Assembly: GCA_046262995.1 (NCBI GenBank)
Contig: JBHELQ010000144.1
Span: 1 to 20,139 of the forward strand
Reading direction: 5' to 3'
Length of the DNA stretch: 20,139 nucleotides
Source: JBHELQ01 sp046262995
GTDB taxonomy: Bacteria; Actinomycetota; Thermoleophilia; Solirubrobacterales; Thermoleophilaceae
The notes below the pieces were generated by a model. It saw only the letters and a program-made list of their open reading frames with translations, was not told the origin of the DNA and did no database searches. Position numbers and translations under genes: made by a program. Below, piece by piece: positions 6,849 to 13,548 of the stretch. Within the stretch, counting starts at the first letter, position 1, and each line of letters begins with the position of its first letter.

Positions 6849-8050
6849 GCCGGCTCGGCTTCCAAGCAGATGACCGCGTTGTGGCCGCCGAAGCCGAAGG
6901 CGTTCGAGACGCCGACCGCCGGGCGGCCGTCGCCGTTCCGGAGCGGCCGCGCGCTGCCGGGCACGTAGTCCAGGTCCAGACCCTCGTCGGGCTGCTCGTG
7001 GCCAAGAGTCGGCGGCGCCAGGCGATCGCGCAGCGCCAGCAGCGTGGCGATCGCCTCGACCGCCCCGGCCGCCCCCAGCAGGTGCCCGATCGCGGACTTC
7101 GTGGAGCTCACGGGCAGCTCCGACGCACGTGCCCCGAAAGCCGCCTTGATCGCCTGGGTCTCCGAGCGATCGTTGAGCGGAGTCGAGGTCCCGTGCGCGT
7201 TCACGTAGTCCACATCGGTGGGCTCGCGGCCGGCGTCGCGCAGCGCCAGCTCGATCGCCCTGGCGGCCCCCTTGCCGGTCGGCTCGGGCGCGGTCAGGTG
7301 GTGGGCGTCGGAGCTGGCCCCGTAGCCGAGCACCGTTCCGAGCACGCGCGCCCCGCGCTCGCGCGCCACCTCCTCCGCCTCGAGCACGAGGATGCCCGCC
7401 CCCTCGCCCATCACGAAGCCGTCGCGGCGGCGGTCGAAGGGACGCGAGATGCCGCTGTCGGAGAGCGCGTCCATCTGGCCGAACGCCGCCATCGCCAGGT
7501 CGGTGATGGCAGCCTCGCTGCCGCCCGTCACGACGGCGTCGGCGTCGCCGTACGCGACCATCCGGGTGGCCGTGCCGATTGCGTGGGCGCCGGCGGCGCA
7601 GGCCGACACCGTGCCGTAAGAGGGACCCTCCAGGCCGTGCTTCATGGCCACCACCCCCGACGCGGCGTTCGCCATCAGCAGCGGGATCGACAGCGGCGAG
7701 ACCCGCTCGGCGCCCTGCTCTCGCAGCACGACGTGCTGGTCCTCGAGCGTGCCGATGCCACCGATGCCGGTGCCGACCACGCAGGCAGCCCGCTCGGGCT
7801 CTACCGGGGGCCGCTCCCAGCCGGCGTCCTCGAGCGCCTCCCCGGCCGCGGCCAGCGCGAGTTGCGTGAAGCGGTCCGAGCGACGGACCTCCTTCACGGA
7901 CAGGTGCTCGCGTGGCTCGAAGTCCGAGCAGCGGCCGACGCCGTCCTCGATCGCACACTCGCCGGCCGACCAGCGCTCGTGCAGCGTCCGGGCGCCCACG
8001 CCGAGCGGCGTGACTGCGCCGACGCCTGTGATTACCACGCGGCGGCCCAT
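6845..8050 (-). CDS. fabF: Beta-ketoacyl-ACP synthase II (KAS II)
   Basis: Condenses malonyl-ACP with a growing acyl-ACP in each elongation cycle. The 401-residue protein has the thiolase fold of FabF: VVITGVGAVTPLG at the N-terminus, catalytic Cys151 in VSACAAGAHAIG, His286 in NAHGTSTPLND, Lys318 and His323 in TKSAIGHLLGAAG, and the C-terminal gating loop SNAFGFGGHN (382-391). The ATG start is 2 bases after the acpP stop, and the stop overlaps the GTG of the carboxylase gene. Length and motifs are canonical. The Cys-His-His triad with the Lys marks a condensing KAS I/II enzyme and not a chain-length factor. Confidence 0.97.
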   Translation of the reverse strand: MGRRVVITGVGAVTPLGVGARTLHERWSAGECAIEDGVGRCSDFEPREHLSVKEVRRSDRFTQLALAAAGEALEDAGWERPPVEPERAACVVGTGIGGIGTLEDQHVVLREQGAERVSPLSIPLLMANAASGVVAMKHGLEGPSYGTVSACAAGAHAIGTATRMVAYGDADAVVTGGSEAAITDLAMAAFGQMDALSDSGISRPFDRRRDGFVMGEGAGILVLEAEEVARERGARVLGTVLGYGASSDAHHLTAPEPTGKGAARAIELALRDAGREPTDVDYVNAHGTSTPLNDRSETQAIKAAFGARASELPVSSTKSAIGHLLGAAGAVEAIATLLALRDRLAPPTLGHEQPDEGLDLDYVPGSARPLRNGDGRPAVGVSNAFGFGGHNAVICLEAEPA

Positions 8051-8052
8051 GG

Positions 8053-8301
8053 CTAGCCCATGCGCCCCACGATCAGGTCGATCGCCTGGCCGACCGTCTT
8101 GATGCCCTCCATGTCGTCGCCCTTGATCTCCACGCCGTACTCGTCCTCGGCGATCTGGGCGAGCTCGACCAGGTCGAGCGAGTCGACGTCGAGGGCCTCG
8201 AACTGCGCATCGCGGTTGATCTGGTCCGGCTCGGCGCCGAACTCCTCGAGCGCCTTGTAGACGCGCTGCTCCACCTGCTCCTTGGTTGCCGTGGTGCTCA
8301 T
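8053..8301 (-). CDS. acpP: Acyl carrier protein
   Basis: Carries growing acyl chains on a 4'-phosphopantetheine arm. The 82-residue acidic protein shows the family site FEALDVDSLDLVELAQIAED; Ser41 in DSLDL is the attachment serine. The frame runs open upstream to 8406, but the ATG at 8301 gives the normal ACP N-terminus and is preceded by the strongest ribosome-binding site in the operon. The gene lies between fabG and fabF, the classic position. No phosphopantetheinyl transferase gene is in the window. Confidence 0.97.
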   Translation of the reverse strand: MSTTATKEQVEQRVYKALEEFGAEPDQINRDAQFEALDVDSLDLVELAQIAEDEYGVEIKGDDMEGIKTVGQAIDLIVGRMG

Positions 8302-8306
8302 TGCTT

Positions 8307-8312
8307 CCTCCT
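8307..8312 (-). promoter_or_regulatory. Strong acpP ribosome-binding site
   Basis: The minus strand reads AAAGGAGGAAGCA directly before the acpP ATG, with AGGAGG 5 bases from the start codon. It fixes the acpP start at 8301. Neighbouring operon genes mostly depend on overlapping stop/start codons with weaker sites, so this fits the need to make far more ACP than enzyme. Confidence 0.85.
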
Positions 8313-8324
8313 TTCGGGCCCGCC

Positions 8325-9056
8325 CTACGCGGACAGGCCGCCGTCGACTGTCAGGGTCGCTCCGGTCACGTACGAGGCTTCGTCCGAGACGAGGAACCGC
8401 ACGCATGCGGCGACCTCCTCCGGCGTGCCGGCGCGGCGCGCGGGGACCGCCTCGAGCAGCCCGTTGCCGAGACCGGCGGTCATGTCGGTCTCGACCAGGC
8501 CCGGCGCCACCGCGTTGACCGTGACCTTGCGGCGTGCCACCTCGGACGCGACCGTCTTGGTGAACGCCTCCAGGCCCGCCTTCGAGGCCGCATAGCTCGC
8601 CTGACCGGGGTTGGCGCGCCGCCCGACGATGGACGCCACGTTCACGATCCGGCCGAAGCGCTGACGGATCATCGGCTTCAGCACTCGCCGGGTGACGCGG
8701 AAGGCGCCGGAGAGGTTGGTCTCGAGCACGCGCGCCCAGGCTTCGTCGTCGATCTGCGGCGAGAGCGCGTCGGCGCGCGTGCCCGCGTTGTTCACGAGCA
8801 CGAGCACCGGGCCGAGCCCCTGCTCCACCTGCTCCACGAGCGCGTCCGCCGCCGCCGGATCGGAGACGTCGGCCTGCACGGCCAGGGCGCGCCCGCCCTG
8901 CTCCTCGATCTCGCGCACGATCCGCTCCGCGCCGTCGCTGTCGCTGCGGTAGTTGACCGCGACCGGCCAGCCGTCGGCCGCCAGCGCCTTCGCGATCGCG
9001 GCGCCGATGCCGCGCGAGGCGCCGGTCACCAGCGCGGCCCCCTCGTGTCCGTTCAC
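8325..9056 (-). CDS. fabG: 3-oxoacyl-ACP reductase
   Basis: NADPH-dependent reduction of 3-oxoacyl-ACP to 3-hydroxyacyl-ACP. Classical SDR of 243 residues: cofactor loop TGASRGIG (11-18), LVNNAG (87-92), Asn114, Ser142 in VASIVG, and Tyr155 with Lys159 in SYAASK, ending VTGATLTVDGG. Two GTG codons are possible starts. I chose 9056 because it makes a GTGA overlap with the fabH stop, matching the other junctions here; the GTG at 9062 would add two residues. The gene is 23 bases upstream of acpP. Its position between fabH and acpP supports FabG over other SDR roles. Confidence 0.94.
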   Translation of the reverse strand: MNGHEGAALVTGASRGIGAAIAKALAADGWPVAVNYRSDSDGAERIVREIEEQGGRALAVQADVSDPAAADALVEQVEQGLGPVLVLVNNAGTRADALSPQIDDEAWARVLETNLSGAFRVTRRVLKPMIRQRFGRIVNVASIVGRRANPGQASYAASKAGLEAFTKTVASEVARRKVTVNAVAPGLVETDMTAGLGNGLLEAVPARRAGTPEEVAACVRFLVSDEASYVTGATLTVDGGLSA

Positions 9057-10045
9057 TCCCACGAGACCACCCCCGCGCCCCAGGTGAAGCCGGCGCCGAA
9101 GGCGGCGAGCATCACGGTGGCGCCGGGCTCGAGCCGTCCCTGGGCCTGGGCTTCGGCGAGCGCGATCGGGATCGTCGCGGACGAGGTGTTCCCATAGCGG
9201 TCGATGCAGTCGATCACGCGCTCGCGCGGCAGCTCGAGCCGCTCGGCCACGGCCGCCAGGATCCGCGCGTTCGCCTGGTGGAAGACGAACAGGTCGATCT
9301 GGTCGAGGGTCACGGACGAGCGCTCCGCCGCGGCGAGGGTCGCCTCGGACAGGCGCCGCACGGCGTCTCGGAACGTGTCGTGCCCGCGCATGTGGATCAG
9401 GCGTTCGTCGTGCGACGCGCGAATCGCGGGCCCGCCTGTGCCGTCGGCGCCGAGCACGATCGGCCCGATCCCGCCCCCGTTCGCAGCCGGGCCGACCACC
9501 GCTGCCCCGGCTCCGTCGGCGAACAGCGCGGCGGTTGAGCGGTCGTCGCGATTCGTCAGGCGGCTCAGCACCTCGGCGCCGATCACGAGGGCGTGCCCGA
9601 CGCGGCCCGACTCGACCTGGGCGGCGGCGACGGCCAGGCCCGAGAGAAAGCCGGTGCAGGCCGCGCCGAGGTCGAAGGCGCCGGCGCCATGGGCGCCGAG
9701 AGCCTGGGCGACGAGCGGCGCGGCGTTGGGCAGCAGGTCGTCGGCCGCCACCGTCGCCACTACCACCAGGTCGAGGTCGGCGGGATCGACCTTCGCGCGC
9801 TCGAGCGCCAGGCGCCCGGCCTCCGCGGCGAGCGCGTCCAGCCGCTCGCCGTCCGCGGCCACGTGCCGTTCGCGCACCCCGGTGCGCGCCAGGATCCAGT
9901 CCTCGGACACGCCCAGGCGCTCCGCGATCCGGGAGCTCGGGACCACGCCCTCCGGCACGCAGCTTGCGATCGACGCCAGGGCAGCCCGGCGTACCTCGGC
10001 TCCGGCGGCGCTCTGCGGCGCCAGCGTGGGCTCGACGCTAGGCAT
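9053..10045 (-). CDS. fabH: Beta-ketoacyl-ACP synthase III (KAS III)
   Basis: Starts fatty-acid synthesis by condensing an acyl-CoA primer with malonyl-ACP. The 330-residue protein has the triad Cys130 (LGAACTGF), His256 (FVFHQANARI) and Asn286 (DRYGNTSSATIP), plus SEDWILARTGVRERH near the N-terminus and FGAGFTWGAG at the C-terminus. Compared with E. coli FabH it carries about 18 additional N-terminal residues before the first strand. The ATG overlaps the last 8 bases of fabD, and its stop overlaps the fabG start. Primer preference (acetyl versus branched acyl-CoA) cannot be decided from the sequence by eye. Confidence 0.96.
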   Translation of the reverse strand: MPSVEPTLAPQSAAGAEVRRAALASIASCVPEGVVPSSRIAERLGVSEDWILARTGVRERHVAADGERLDALAAEAGRLALERAKVDPADLDLVVVATVAADDLLPNAAPLVAQALGAHGAGAFDLGAACTGFLSGLAVAAAQVESGRVGHALVIGAEVLSRLTNRDDRSTAALFADGAGAAVVGPAANGGGIGPIVLGADGTGGPAIRASHDERLIHMRGHDTFRDAVRRLSEATLAAAERSSVTLDQIDLFVFHQANARILAAVAERLELPRERVIDCIDRYGNTSSATIPIALAEAQAQGRLEPGATVMLAAFGAGFTWGAGVVSWE

Positions 10046-10895
10046 GCGCCGCCTCGAGCCGCACCGGCGACTCGGCCTCGACGCCGTCCAGCGACTTGCG
10101 AACCAGCCCTGTCAGGACCTTGCCCGGCCCGGTCTCGACGAAGCGCTCGGCGCCGAGCGCGCGCAGGCCGCGCAGCACGTCGAGCCAGCGGACCGGGCTC
10201 GTGAGCGCCTGGAGCAGCCGCGCGCGAACGTCGTCGAACGGCGCGGCGGTGACGCAGGAGAACACGGGCACGGCGGGCTCGCGCAGCTCGACCTGCTCGA
10301 GAAGGGCGCGAAAGCGCGGCACGGCCGGCTGCATCGCGGGGGAGTGGAACGCCCCGCGAACGGGCAGCCGCTTGGCGCGCAGCTTGCGCTCGCGCAGCTC
10401 GGAGAGCGCGGCCTCGAGCCCCTCCTCCGCTCCGGACAGCACCACCTGCTCCGGCGAGTTGTCGTTGGCGAGCGCCAGGGCGTGCCGGGCCGCGGTCTCC
10501 TCGACGTCGCCGGCCGAGCCGCGTACGGCGAGCATCCCGCCCCGATCGTCGGCCTCGTGCATGAAGCGGCCCCGGGCGGCGACCAGCCGCAGGGCGTCCG
10601 CGACGCCGAGCGCCCGGGCCGCGGCGAGCGCCGTGATCTCGCCGAGCGAGTGCCCGGCGAACGCGGCCGGACGAAGCTCGCCTCTCAAAGTCTCCCAGCC
10701 GGCCAGAGCGGCACAAAAGATGGCCGGCTGGGCCCAACGGGTTCCCTCTTCGACCCGCTCGAACGGATCGTCGCCCACGACATCCGCCGCGAGCTCGATC
10801 AGGTCGGGGCGCAGGAGCTCAACGAGCTCCCGCATCGCCGCCGTCTGGCTGCCCTGCCCGGGAAAGAGCACGGCAAGCTGTCCGTCGCGAGCCAT
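10038..10895 (-). CDS. fabD: Malonyl-CoA:ACP transacylase
   Basis: Loads malonyl groups from malonyl-CoA onto ACP. The 285-residue protein begins MARDGQLAVLFPGQGSQ, has nucleophile Ser83 in AGHSLGEITAL, Arg108 at the carboxylate-binding position 25 residues later, and His184 in GAFHSPAMQP, then VETGPGKVL near the C-terminus. The frame extends upstream to a TTG at 10937, but the ATG at 10895 gives the family N-terminus; no strong ribosome-binding site precedes it. It is the first gene of the fatty-acid operon and follows a leader rich in C-run/G-run inverted repeats. The stop lies 8 bases inside fabH. Confidence 0.97.
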   Translation of the reverse strand: MARDGQLAVLFPGQGSQTAAMRELVELLRPDLIELAADVVGDDPFERVEEGTRWAQPAIFCAALAGWETLRGELRPAAFAGHSLGEITALAAARALGVADALRLVAARGRFMHEADDRGGMLAVRGSAGDVEETAARHALALANDNSPEQVVLSGAEEGLEAALSELRERKLRAKRLPVRGAFHSPAMQPAVPRFRALLEQVELREPAVPVFSCVTAAPFDDVRARLLQALTSPVRWLDVLRGLRALGAERFVETGPGKVLTGLVRKSLDGVEAESPVRLEAAHA

Positions 10896-10988
10896 ACGTA
10901 GGGAGCTATCCCCGACGGGGGCGCCGCGGTCAGCCAAGTAGACGACATAACCCCCCAGGCGGGGGGTCAGCGCGGGACCGCCGGGGGG
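10896..10988 (-). promoter_or_regulatory. fabD leader / probable control region of the fatty-acid operon
   Basis: This 93-base gap between the response regulator stop and the fabD ATG is the most repeat-rich non-coding stretch here. It holds a C6-N4-G6 inverted repeat (10951-10966), one and a half copies of a 12-base direct repeat, and a smaller CCCC-GAC-GGGG inverted repeat (10910-10920) 15 bases before the fabD ATG. I could not pick a convincing -35/-10 pair. That the region regulates the fab operon is inference from position and symmetry. Confidence 0.45.
10951..10966. repeat. C6-AGGC-G6 inverted repeat upstream of fabD
   Basis: The plus strand reads CCCCCCAGGCGGGGGG, two perfect 6-base arms around a 4-base centre. 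On the minus strand it is followed by TTATGT, too weak for a confident terminator. It shares its format (C6, A-purine-purine-C, G6) with the element at 13047-13062. It may be an operator or a transcript-end hairpin for the two-component genes. Confidence 0.6.
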
Positions 10989-10993
10989 TCAGC
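10960..10993. repeat. 12-base direct repeat, 22-base period
   Basis: CGGGGGGTCAGC occurs at 10960-10971 and again at 10982-10993, a 22-base offset, close to two turns of DNA. The second copy overlaps the stop codon of the LuxR-type response regulator and the first overlaps the right arm of the inverted repeat. Same-face spacing is typical of paired regulator sites; no regulator is assigned. Confidence 0.55.
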
Positions 10994-11591
10994 CGGCCAG
11001 CCCGAGCCGTTCGGCGCGCTGTACCGCCTCGGCCCGGTTGCGCGCCTTGAGCTTCCTGTAAAGGGAGCTCGTGTGCTCCTTGACCGTGTGGGGCGACAGG
11101 TACAGGCGCGCCGCGATCTCCTTGTTGGTGGCGCCCGTGGCCATCAGGCTCAGCACCTCCCGCTCCCGGTCCGACAGGGGCGTCGAGGGCTGCTCCACGC
11201 GCGGGGCGAAGACGGTCATGCCCTTGCCCACCATGCGCACAGCGGCGGCCACGTCGTCGGCGCTCCAGTCCTTCGAGACGAACCCGGAGGCCCCCGCGGC
11301 CTTGGCCGCCTGCGGAGAGATCCAGCCGGCACCGGAGATCAGGAGCACCCGCGTACCCGGCAGCTCGCTGGTCAGCGCCTCGCACAGCTCCGCGCCCGAC
11401 TGCTCGCCCAGGAACAGGTCCACCAGCGCCACGTGCGGCTCGTAGCGTCGGGCCAGCTCCAGCGCCTCGTCGAAATCGCGGGCGGTCAGGCAGCGCTCGA
11501 CCCACGGCTGCTCGGTCAGCAGCAGGCGGAAGCCCCAGTGGACGACGTCGTGGTCGTCCACGACCAGGACCCGCATCCGCTCCTCGCTCAC
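10989..11591 (-). CDS. NarL/LuxR-family response regulator
   Basis: DNA-binding partner of the upstream histidine kinase. The 200-residue protein has an N-terminal receiver (residues 6-125) with the acidic pair in VVDDHD, phospho-acceptor Asp58 in ALVDLF, and Lys107 in FVSKDW. A C-terminal LuxR helix-turn-helix follows: LSDREREVLSLMATGATNKEIA, then LYLSPHTVKEHTSSLYRKLKARNRAEAV. The GTG start overlaps the kinase stop (GTGA) with AAGGA 6 bases upstream; an internal ATG at residue 6 is an alternative start. The gene lies directly upstream of fabD on the same strand. That it regulates the fab operon or itself through the repeats in between is inferred, not shown. Confidence 0.94.
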   Translation of the reverse strand: MSEERMRVLVVDDHDVVHWGFRLLLTEQPWVERCLTARDFDEALELARRYEPHVALVDLFLGEQSGAELCEALTSELPGTRVLLISGAGWISPQAAKAAGASGFVSKDWSADDVAAAVRMVGKGMTVFAPRVEQPSTPLSDREREVLSLMATGATNKEIAARLYLSPHTVKEHTSSLYRKLKARNRAEAVQRAERLGLAG

Positions 11592-12715
11592 CGCTCGTCC
11601 TTCAACGGCACCATCAGCCGCACCCGCCAGTCGCCGTCGGCGCTAGGGCCGAACTCGAGCACGCCGCCGCGCTGGAGGGCCTCGAGGGCCGCCAGCTTCA
11701 GGCCCATGCCCGCGCCGCGTTGGGCGGTCGGCGCGGGCAGCCGGCCGTCGTTCAACACCTCGAGGACGAACGCGTCGCCGCGCCGTCCAACGTGCACCCG
11801 CACGCTGCTGGGGCGCGCGTGCTTGCGCGCGTTCCGCAGCGCCTCGGCCAGGACGGATTGGGCCAGCGGCTCGATCGGCTCCGGCACCTCCACCCCGTCC
11901 TCCCAGCTCGTGGACAGCGGCAGGTCCTTGTAGTGGCGGCCCAGGCGGGCCAGCTCGTCGCGCAGCAGGCCGCTCGTGCGATCGGGCTCGTAGGCGAGCG
12001 GCCGCGCGAGGGCCGTGCGCAGGTCCTCCAGCGCGGCCTTCATCTCCGCGGCGCAGCGGCGGCGCTCCTCCCCGCTCAGCTCGTGCTCGGAGCCCAGAGC
12101 GAGCGAGATCCCGAACAGGCGCTGCATGACCCGCTCGTGAACCTCGCGCGCCAGGTCGATGCGGGCAGACAGGAGCCTCGCCCGCTCCTCCTGGCTCGTG
12201 GCGATCCGGGCGCTCGCCGCCAGCGCGGCCGTCTTGCCGAAGGTCCACATCAGGTAGCGCTCTTCCTCGGTGAGCGTGAAGTGGCCGCCCCCGCGATCGG
12301 CGAAGATCACTCCGAGCCAGCGCCCGCCGGCCGACACCGGCGTGCACGTGAGCGTGGTCACGCCGGCGAAGCGCGCGTAGCGCGCGGGCACCTCGCGCTC
12401 GAGCCCCTCGGAGACCTCTACCACGCGGTCCTCGACCAGCGCGCGCTGCGCGATCGGAGTTTCCTCGAGCGTGCCGTAGACCTGGGCCAGGAATCCGGGC
12501 TCGAGACCGTGGCTCCCGACCGGCACCACCAGCTTGCGCGCGTTGTCGTAGAGCATCAGTCCGGCGCGCTCCATCGACGTGAGCCGGCAGACGGCCTCGC
12601 AGATCCGGTCGTAGAAGTCCGTGCCCGCAGACTCGGCGTCCTGGTCGAGCTCGGACAGCAGCTCCACCAACGCATCGAGGGCGTCCGTGCGCGGCGACGA
12701 GGCCGTGTCGGGCAT
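11588..12715 (-). CDS. Soluble GAF-domain histidine kinase, NarX/DesK (HisKA_3) type
   Basis: Cytoplasmic sensor kinase of 375 residues. Residues about 30-170 form a GAF-like sensory domain (DRICEAVCRLTSMERAGLMLYDN ends its first part; GRWLGVIFADRGGGHFTLTEEE closes it). The dimerisation/phosphoacceptor helix holds His193 in LAREVHERVMQRLFGISLAL, a HisKA_3-type H-box. The ATPase domain has EALRNARKHA (Asn295), LNDG and GAGMGLKLAALEAL. No transmembrane segment is visible. It overlaps the response regulator by 4 bases, so the two form a cognate pair. The ligand of the GAF domain is unknown. DesK-type kinases in Bacillus control membrane lipid desaturation, but this one lacks the DesK membrane sensor. 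Confidence 0.92.
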   Translation of the reverse strand: MPDTASSPRTDALDALVELLSELDQDAESAGTDFYDRICEAVCRLTSMERAGLMLYDNARKLVVPVGSHGLEPGFLAQVYGTLEETPIAQRALVEDRVVEVSEGLEREVPARYARFAGVTTLTCTPVSAGGRWLGVIFADRGGGHFTLTEEERYLMWTFGKTAALAASARIATSQEERARLLSARIDLAREVHERVMQRLFGISLALGSEHELSGEERRRCAAEMKAALEDLRTALARPLAYEPDRTSGLLRDELARLGRHYKDLPLSTSWEDGVEVPEPIEPLAQSVLAEALRNARKHARPSSVRVHVGRRGDAFVLEVLNDGRLPAPTAQRGAGMGLKLAALEALQRGGVLEFGPSADGDWRVRLMVPLKDER

Positions 12716-12747
12716 CTGCCTGAGCCTACGCTCGCGGGTCGCCGCGG

Positions 12748-12993
12748 TTACGCGAGCTCGAGGGGACGCTCACGCTCGAGCGTCAGCCGCAGCGCCTGGT
12801 CCCAGGTGAGCGACAGCGTGCGAGAGTCTCCGCACGAGCGGCAGCGGCAGCGCGCCTGGCCGTCACCCCACTCTCCGACCTCGAGCGACCAGTCCACTTC
12901 ACCGGACAGGCAGGTCCGGCACGCGATCGCCGCGGCCACGAGCCGCGGGTCGTCGTCGCCGCGGAAGCTGGTGAGCTCGGTGGGACGCCCCAT
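12748..12993 (-). CDS. Small Cys-rich (zinc-ribbon-like) protein, function unknown
   Basis: An 81-residue protein I do not recognise. It has CRTC (Cys25, Cys28) and CRCRSC (Cys49, Cys51, Cys54), so two CxxC knuckles about 20 residues apart could bind one zinc, as in a zinc ribbon; the additional Cys49 is spare. The C-terminal part (SLTWDQALRLTLERERPLEL) is probably a helix. The ATG is at 12993, with no clear ribosome-binding site. It lies between folK and the soluble histidine kinase on the same strand, 32 bases before the kinase gene. Codon use matches its neighbours, and the ordered Cys pattern supports a real gene. It may bind nucleic acid or serve the adjacent signalling pair; that is a guess. 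Confidence 0.7.
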   Translation of the reverse strand: MGRPTELTSFRGDDDPRLVAAAIACRTCLSGEVDWSLEVGEWGDGQARCRCRSCGDSRTLSLTWDQALRLTLERERPLELA

Positions 12994-13046
12994 GCCAAGG
13001 AGAGTTGCGCGCCCGAGGCCTTCCTAGAACCCCGCGGCGCAGTTTT

Positions 13047-13062
13047 CCCCCCAAACGGGGGG
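13047..13062. repeat. C6-AAAC-G6 inverted repeat just after folK
   Basis: The plus strand reads CCCCCCAAACGGGGGG, immediately adjoining the folK stop codon. On the coding (minus) strand the hairpin is followed by AAAACT, not a U-tract, so it is not a standard terminator. It matches the format of the element at 10951-10966. The two sit at opposite ends of the zinc-ribbon, kinase and regulator genes. Confidence 0.6.
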
Positions 13063-13548
13063 CTATAGGTCGCCCACGCGCTCCACCCGCTGACCGGTCA
13101 ACACGGGCATCAGGGTCGAGAGCCGGGTGCCGTCGGGAAGCCGGAGCCCGGGGTCCAGCTCCAGCAGCGGCTCGAGCACGAAGCGGCGTCGCGTGAGGTC
13201 CGGATGCGGCACGGTCAGCCGCTCGGAGCGATGCTCGAGCGCGCCCAGCAGCAGCAGGTCCACGTCGATCGGCCGCGCCGCGTGACGGGCGCCGCCCGGC
13301 GTCCTGCCCAGTTCGCGCTCGACGGCCTTGCAGGCATCGAGGAGCTCCTCCGGGGCGAGCTCCGTCTCCACCGCGAGGCAGGCATTCAGGAAGTCCGGCT
13401 GATCCCTGATCTCTCCCTGCGGCTCCGTCTCGTACACGGCCGAGGAACCAACCACCTCGACTCCGCGGACCTCGAGCGCGCTGCGGGCCGCCCGCAGGTT
13501 GCCGGCCCGGTCGCCCTCGTTCGAGCCCAGGCCCAGGAAGCCCCTCAC
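13063..13548 (-). CDS. folK: 6-hydroxymethyl-7,8-dihydropterin pyrophosphokinase
   Basis: Transfers pyrophosphate from ATP to hydroxymethyl-dihydropterin, between the FolB and FolP steps of folate synthesis. The 161-residue protein has FLGLGSNEGDR (4-14), SSAVYETEPQG (35-45), DQPDFLNACLAV (49-60), the magnesium-binding ARPIDVDLLLLG with Asp95 and Asp97, and VPHPDLTRRRFVLEPLLEL. The GTG start overlaps the stop of the preceding receiver gene (GTGA), so folK appears to be translated from a transcript that also encodes the signalling genes. It is separated from folB by about 3.6 kb of those genes. The C6/G6 inverted repeat follows its stop. Confidence 0.96.
   Translation of the reverse strand: MRGFLGLGSNEGDRAGNLRAARSALEVRGVEVVGSSAVYETEPQGEIRDQPDFLNACLAVETELAPEELLDACKAVERELGRTPGGARHAARPIDVDLLLLGALEHRSERLTVPHPDLTRRRFVLEPLLELDPGLRLPDGTRLSTLMPVLTGQRVERVGDL

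Noticed and set aside
4837..7005. A single 722-codon minus-strand protein ending in the SGNH hydrolase
   Set aside because: The upstream portion is the wrong frame of the carboxylase gene and is Arg/Gly-rich nonsense; the SGNH domain begins at the ATG at 5427.
5535..8056. Two long plus-strand frames opposite the carboxylase and fabF genes
   Set aside because: Shadow frames created by GC-rich codons; the minus-strand genes have intact family motifs.
9204..10901. Long plus-strand open frame of 565 codons opposite fabH and fabD
   Set aside because: Antisense to two enzymes with complete catalytic residues; no recognisable domain in the translation.
10951..10966. Calling the C6-N4-G6 repeat before fabD a definite Rho-independent terminator
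   Set aside because: Only TTATGT follows the stem on the coding strand, and the related copy at 13047-13062 is followed by AAAA, so terminator form is not met.
10896..10988. A specific -35/-10 promoter for fabD using CTGACC and TATGTC
   Set aside because: The spacer is only 15 bases and both boxes match poorly; alternative choices are equally weak.
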